From contig JAGQRA010000619.1 in NCBI GenBank assembly GCA_020425885.1, forward strand, positions 1 through 8,817: DNA of 8,817 nt, in the 5' to 3' direction. Both the position numbers and the translations under genes were made by a program. How positions within the stretch are numbered: the first letter of the stretch is position 1; each line of letters starts with the position of its first letter. The notes under the pieces are model-generated. The model did not search any database and was not told the origin of the DNA. It saw only the letters and a list, made by a program, of their open reading frames with translations. Source of the DNA: Planctomycetota bacterium. Lineage in GTDB: Bacteria; Planctomycetota; UBA1135; UBA2386. Below are positions 7,094 through 8,817 of the stretch, one piece after another.

Positions 7094-7097
7094 AGGA
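7094..7097 (+). promoter_or_regulatory. Ribosome-binding site of the kelch-repeat gene
   Basis: AGGA lies 8 nt before the ATG at 7106. The nearby ATG at 7099 is in another frame and too close to AGGA, so this site picks 7106, which also yields a good signal peptide. Confidence 0.6.
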
Positions 7098-7105
7098 ATG
7101 CGCCA

Positions 7106-8817
7106 ATGCACGACCACTCCATCACCCTCTCCGTCCTCACCGCAACTGTGTTCGCCGCGGCCCCGCTCGCGGCCCAGGACGAACTGCTGCGCACGAAGCA
7201 TCCCGGTTCGACAGTAACCGGCGCGATCGTCCACGACAGCACGCGCAACCGACTGGTCGTCGTGCAACCGACGGCGACCGCCATGGAGTTGTTCGAATGG
7301 GACGGAACGAGCTGGCAGCACATCCTCACCAACCAGAGCCCGCCGCCGCGCAATTCGGCGTCGTGGGTCTTCGATCCGGCACGGTCACGTTGCGTGCTGT
7401 TCGGCGGCCACTGGTGGTCGACCAACGTACGCGACGACGTCTGGGAGTGGGATGGTCGAGCATGGCATTCGTTCGATCCGGCGATCCGGCCCGGCCCCGC
7501 CGCGGATGTCGCCGCCACCTACGACGCCGCGCTCGGCGAAGCGGTGTTCTTCGGCGGCAAGCGCTTCGACACGACGCAGAACGCCGACATCCAGCTGAAC
7601 GAGTTCTGGTCGTGGAACGGCAGCCGCTGGCAGCAGCACGGCGCCGCCTCGGCCGGCCCCGCGCCGCGAAGCCTCGCCGCGCTGGTCCACGACTCACTGG
7701 CCGGCGAGACCATCCTCTTCGGCGGCTACATCGGCAACAACGCGTTCTCGAACGAGACCTGGGCCTGGCGGCCGAGCAGCGGCTGGCAGCAGCTCACCAC
7801 CAACGGCAGCCCCTCGCCGCGTGGCTGGCACGACATGGCGTTCGATCCGACGCGTGGGCGAGCGCTCCTGGCCGGACAGTACCTGCTGTGGAACAACGAC
7901 GAGACGTGGGAGTGGCACGGCCCCACCAGAACCTGGACCCAGGTCTCGAGTTCACCACCGGCGGGCATTCGCCGCGATCGCCCCGAAGTCGTCTGGGACG
8001 GCCAGGACGTGCTGCTGTTCGGCGGGGTGGGGAACTTCGGCTCTGGTGCGTCCGACCGCTACGCAGCATTGTCGGACCTGCACGCGTGGAACCCTTCCGC
8101 TGCCTCCTGGACCGCCAGGCAAACGTCGATGCCGCCGGCGTCACGATGGATGATGGCCACCGACTCACAACGCGGCAGGCTGGTCGCCGTGCCGGCCAAC
8201 CACTTCTCGATGGTCCTCTGGGAACGCAGTGGTGGATCCTGGACGCCGCAGGCCGCGCTCGGCCAACCGCTGCCGCTGCCGTCCTGGGGCCCGGGACTCG
8301 CCGACACCTATCGGGGTTCGGTGCTGTTGTTCGGCGGCTACAACTACAACCAACAGTACCTCGATCAGACCTGGAGCTGGAACGGCACGAGCTGGTCGCA
8401 GCTGCCGACCGGCCCTTCCTCGCGCCGCGATGTGGCGATGGCCGGCACGCCGTGGAACGGCGGTACGGTGTGGATGTTCGGCGGCCTCGAGTCCGAGACC
8501 CCGCTTGTCACCAGCAGCCAGCTCTGGGCCCATGACGGCGTCGGCTGGTCGCAGGTCACCCCGACGACACCGTGGCCACCGGCGCTGCACCACGCCGCGA
8601 TGTGTTATGACCAGGGCCGCAACCGCCTGGTCATGTATGGCGGGCAGACCGGCGGCCCGGGTACCGACACCGATCAGACCTGGGAATGGGACGGCACACG
8701 CTGGTGGCAGGTCAGCCCGCTGCACCGGCCTCCCACTGCCTCTGGCCATCGGCTGGTGTACGACGCCGTCAACAGCCGCGTGATCGCGCTGCACTGGTAC
8801 GGCGCGGCTTGGTCGTA
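7106..8817 (+). CDS. Secreted kelch-like repeat protein, C-terminus beyond the window
   Basis: The frame is open from ATG 7106 to the window end (570 codons) with no stop, so the C-terminus is missing. Residues 1-23 are a signal peptide (SITLSVLTATVFAAAPLAA, predicted cut before QDELL). The mature part is built of at least eleven kelch-like repeats: a strand ending in LFGG or a variant falls at residues 53, 99, 149, 205, 256, 305, 362, 409, 458, 511 and 561, spaced 46-57 residues. Each is followed by an aromatic block such as DDVWEWDGRAW, DQTWSWNGTSW or DQTWEWDGTRW, and often by a PxPR turn. FGG is best kept in repeats 2, 3, 4, 6, 8 and 9, and degenerate in 1, 5, 7 and 11. This predicts one large or two stacked beta-propellers outside the inner membrane, probably binding a protein or glycan. 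No catalytic motif is visible, so I assign no activity. Confidence 0.88.
   Translation, partial: MHDHSITLSVLTATVFAAAPLAAQDELLRTKHPGSTVTGAIVHDSTRNRLVVVQPTATAMELFEWDGTSWQHILTNQSPPPRNSASWVFDPARSRCVLFGGHWWSTNVRDDVWEWDGRAWHSFDPAIRPGPAADVAATYDAALGEAVFFGGKRFDTTQNADIQLNEFWSWNGSRWQQHGAASAGPAPRSLAALVHDSLAGETILFGGYIGNNAFSNETWAWRPSSGWQQLTTNGSPSPRGWHDMAFDPTRGRALLAGQYLLWNNDETWEWHGPTRTWTQVSSSPPAGIRRDRPEVVWDGQDVLLFGGVGNFGSGASDRYAALSDLHAWNPSAASWTARQTSMPPASRWMMATDSQRGRLVAVPANHFSMVLWERSGGSWTPQAALGQPLPLPSWGPGLADTYRGSVLLFGGYNYNQQYLDQTWSWNGTSWSQLPTGPSSRRDVAMAGTPWNGGTVWMFGGLESETPLVTSSQLWAHDGVGWSQVTPTTPWPPALHHAAMCYDQGRNRLVMYGGQTGGPGTDTDQTWEWDGTRWWQVSPLHRPPTASGHRLVYDAVNSRVIALHWYGAAWS

Noticed and set aside
7297..8535. 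412-codon plus-strand frame inside the kelch-repeat gene
   Set aside because: It is a different frame from the one carrying the signal peptide and eleven repeats; its Arg-rich translation has no repeats or motifs.

Overview
The window is a GC-rich, densely coded bacterial fragment. The gene content suggests a Planctomycetota-like organism: a receptor-type Ser/Thr kinase coupled to an ECF-like sigma factor, an Mla/MCE lipid transporter (so probably a diderm envelope), and large secreted beta-propeller proteins. One of the secreted proteins has a C-terminal beta domain resembling those on exported proteins of some Planctomycetota. Myxococcota or Acidobacteriota cannot be excluded from sequence alone. 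No mobile element, tRNA, rRNA or CRISPR array was seen.

Minus strand, read from about 5489 down to 1, is one five-gene run: sigma factor (4812..5489), kinase (2110..4812, start overlapping the sigma stop as TGATG), STAS-MlaE permease (941..2035), MlaF-type ATPase (119..937), and the first 39 codons of an MCE/MlaD-type protein (1..118) that continues beyond the window. Junctions are overlapping, 0 bp, 3 bp or 74 bp, with no convincing terminator between genes, so a single transcript is plausible. The first two genes form a signalling pair: the kinase has a cytoplasmic catalytic domain, one membrane helix and an extracytoplasmic helical-repeat region. The last three encode an inner-membrane lipid transporter. 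A link in which the kinase and sigma factor control envelope lipid transport is an inference from gene order.

Plus strand, diverging from the sigma gene across a 181 bp region (5490..5670), carries two secreted proteins. The first (5671..7017) is a signal-peptide protein with a propeller-like body and a C-terminal beta domain. The second (7106..8817, open at the window edge) has a clear signal peptide and at least eleven kelch-like repeats of about 50 residues. An 88 bp gap with a small symmetrical hairpin separates them. Many long alternative frames on both strands are products of high GC and were not annotated.
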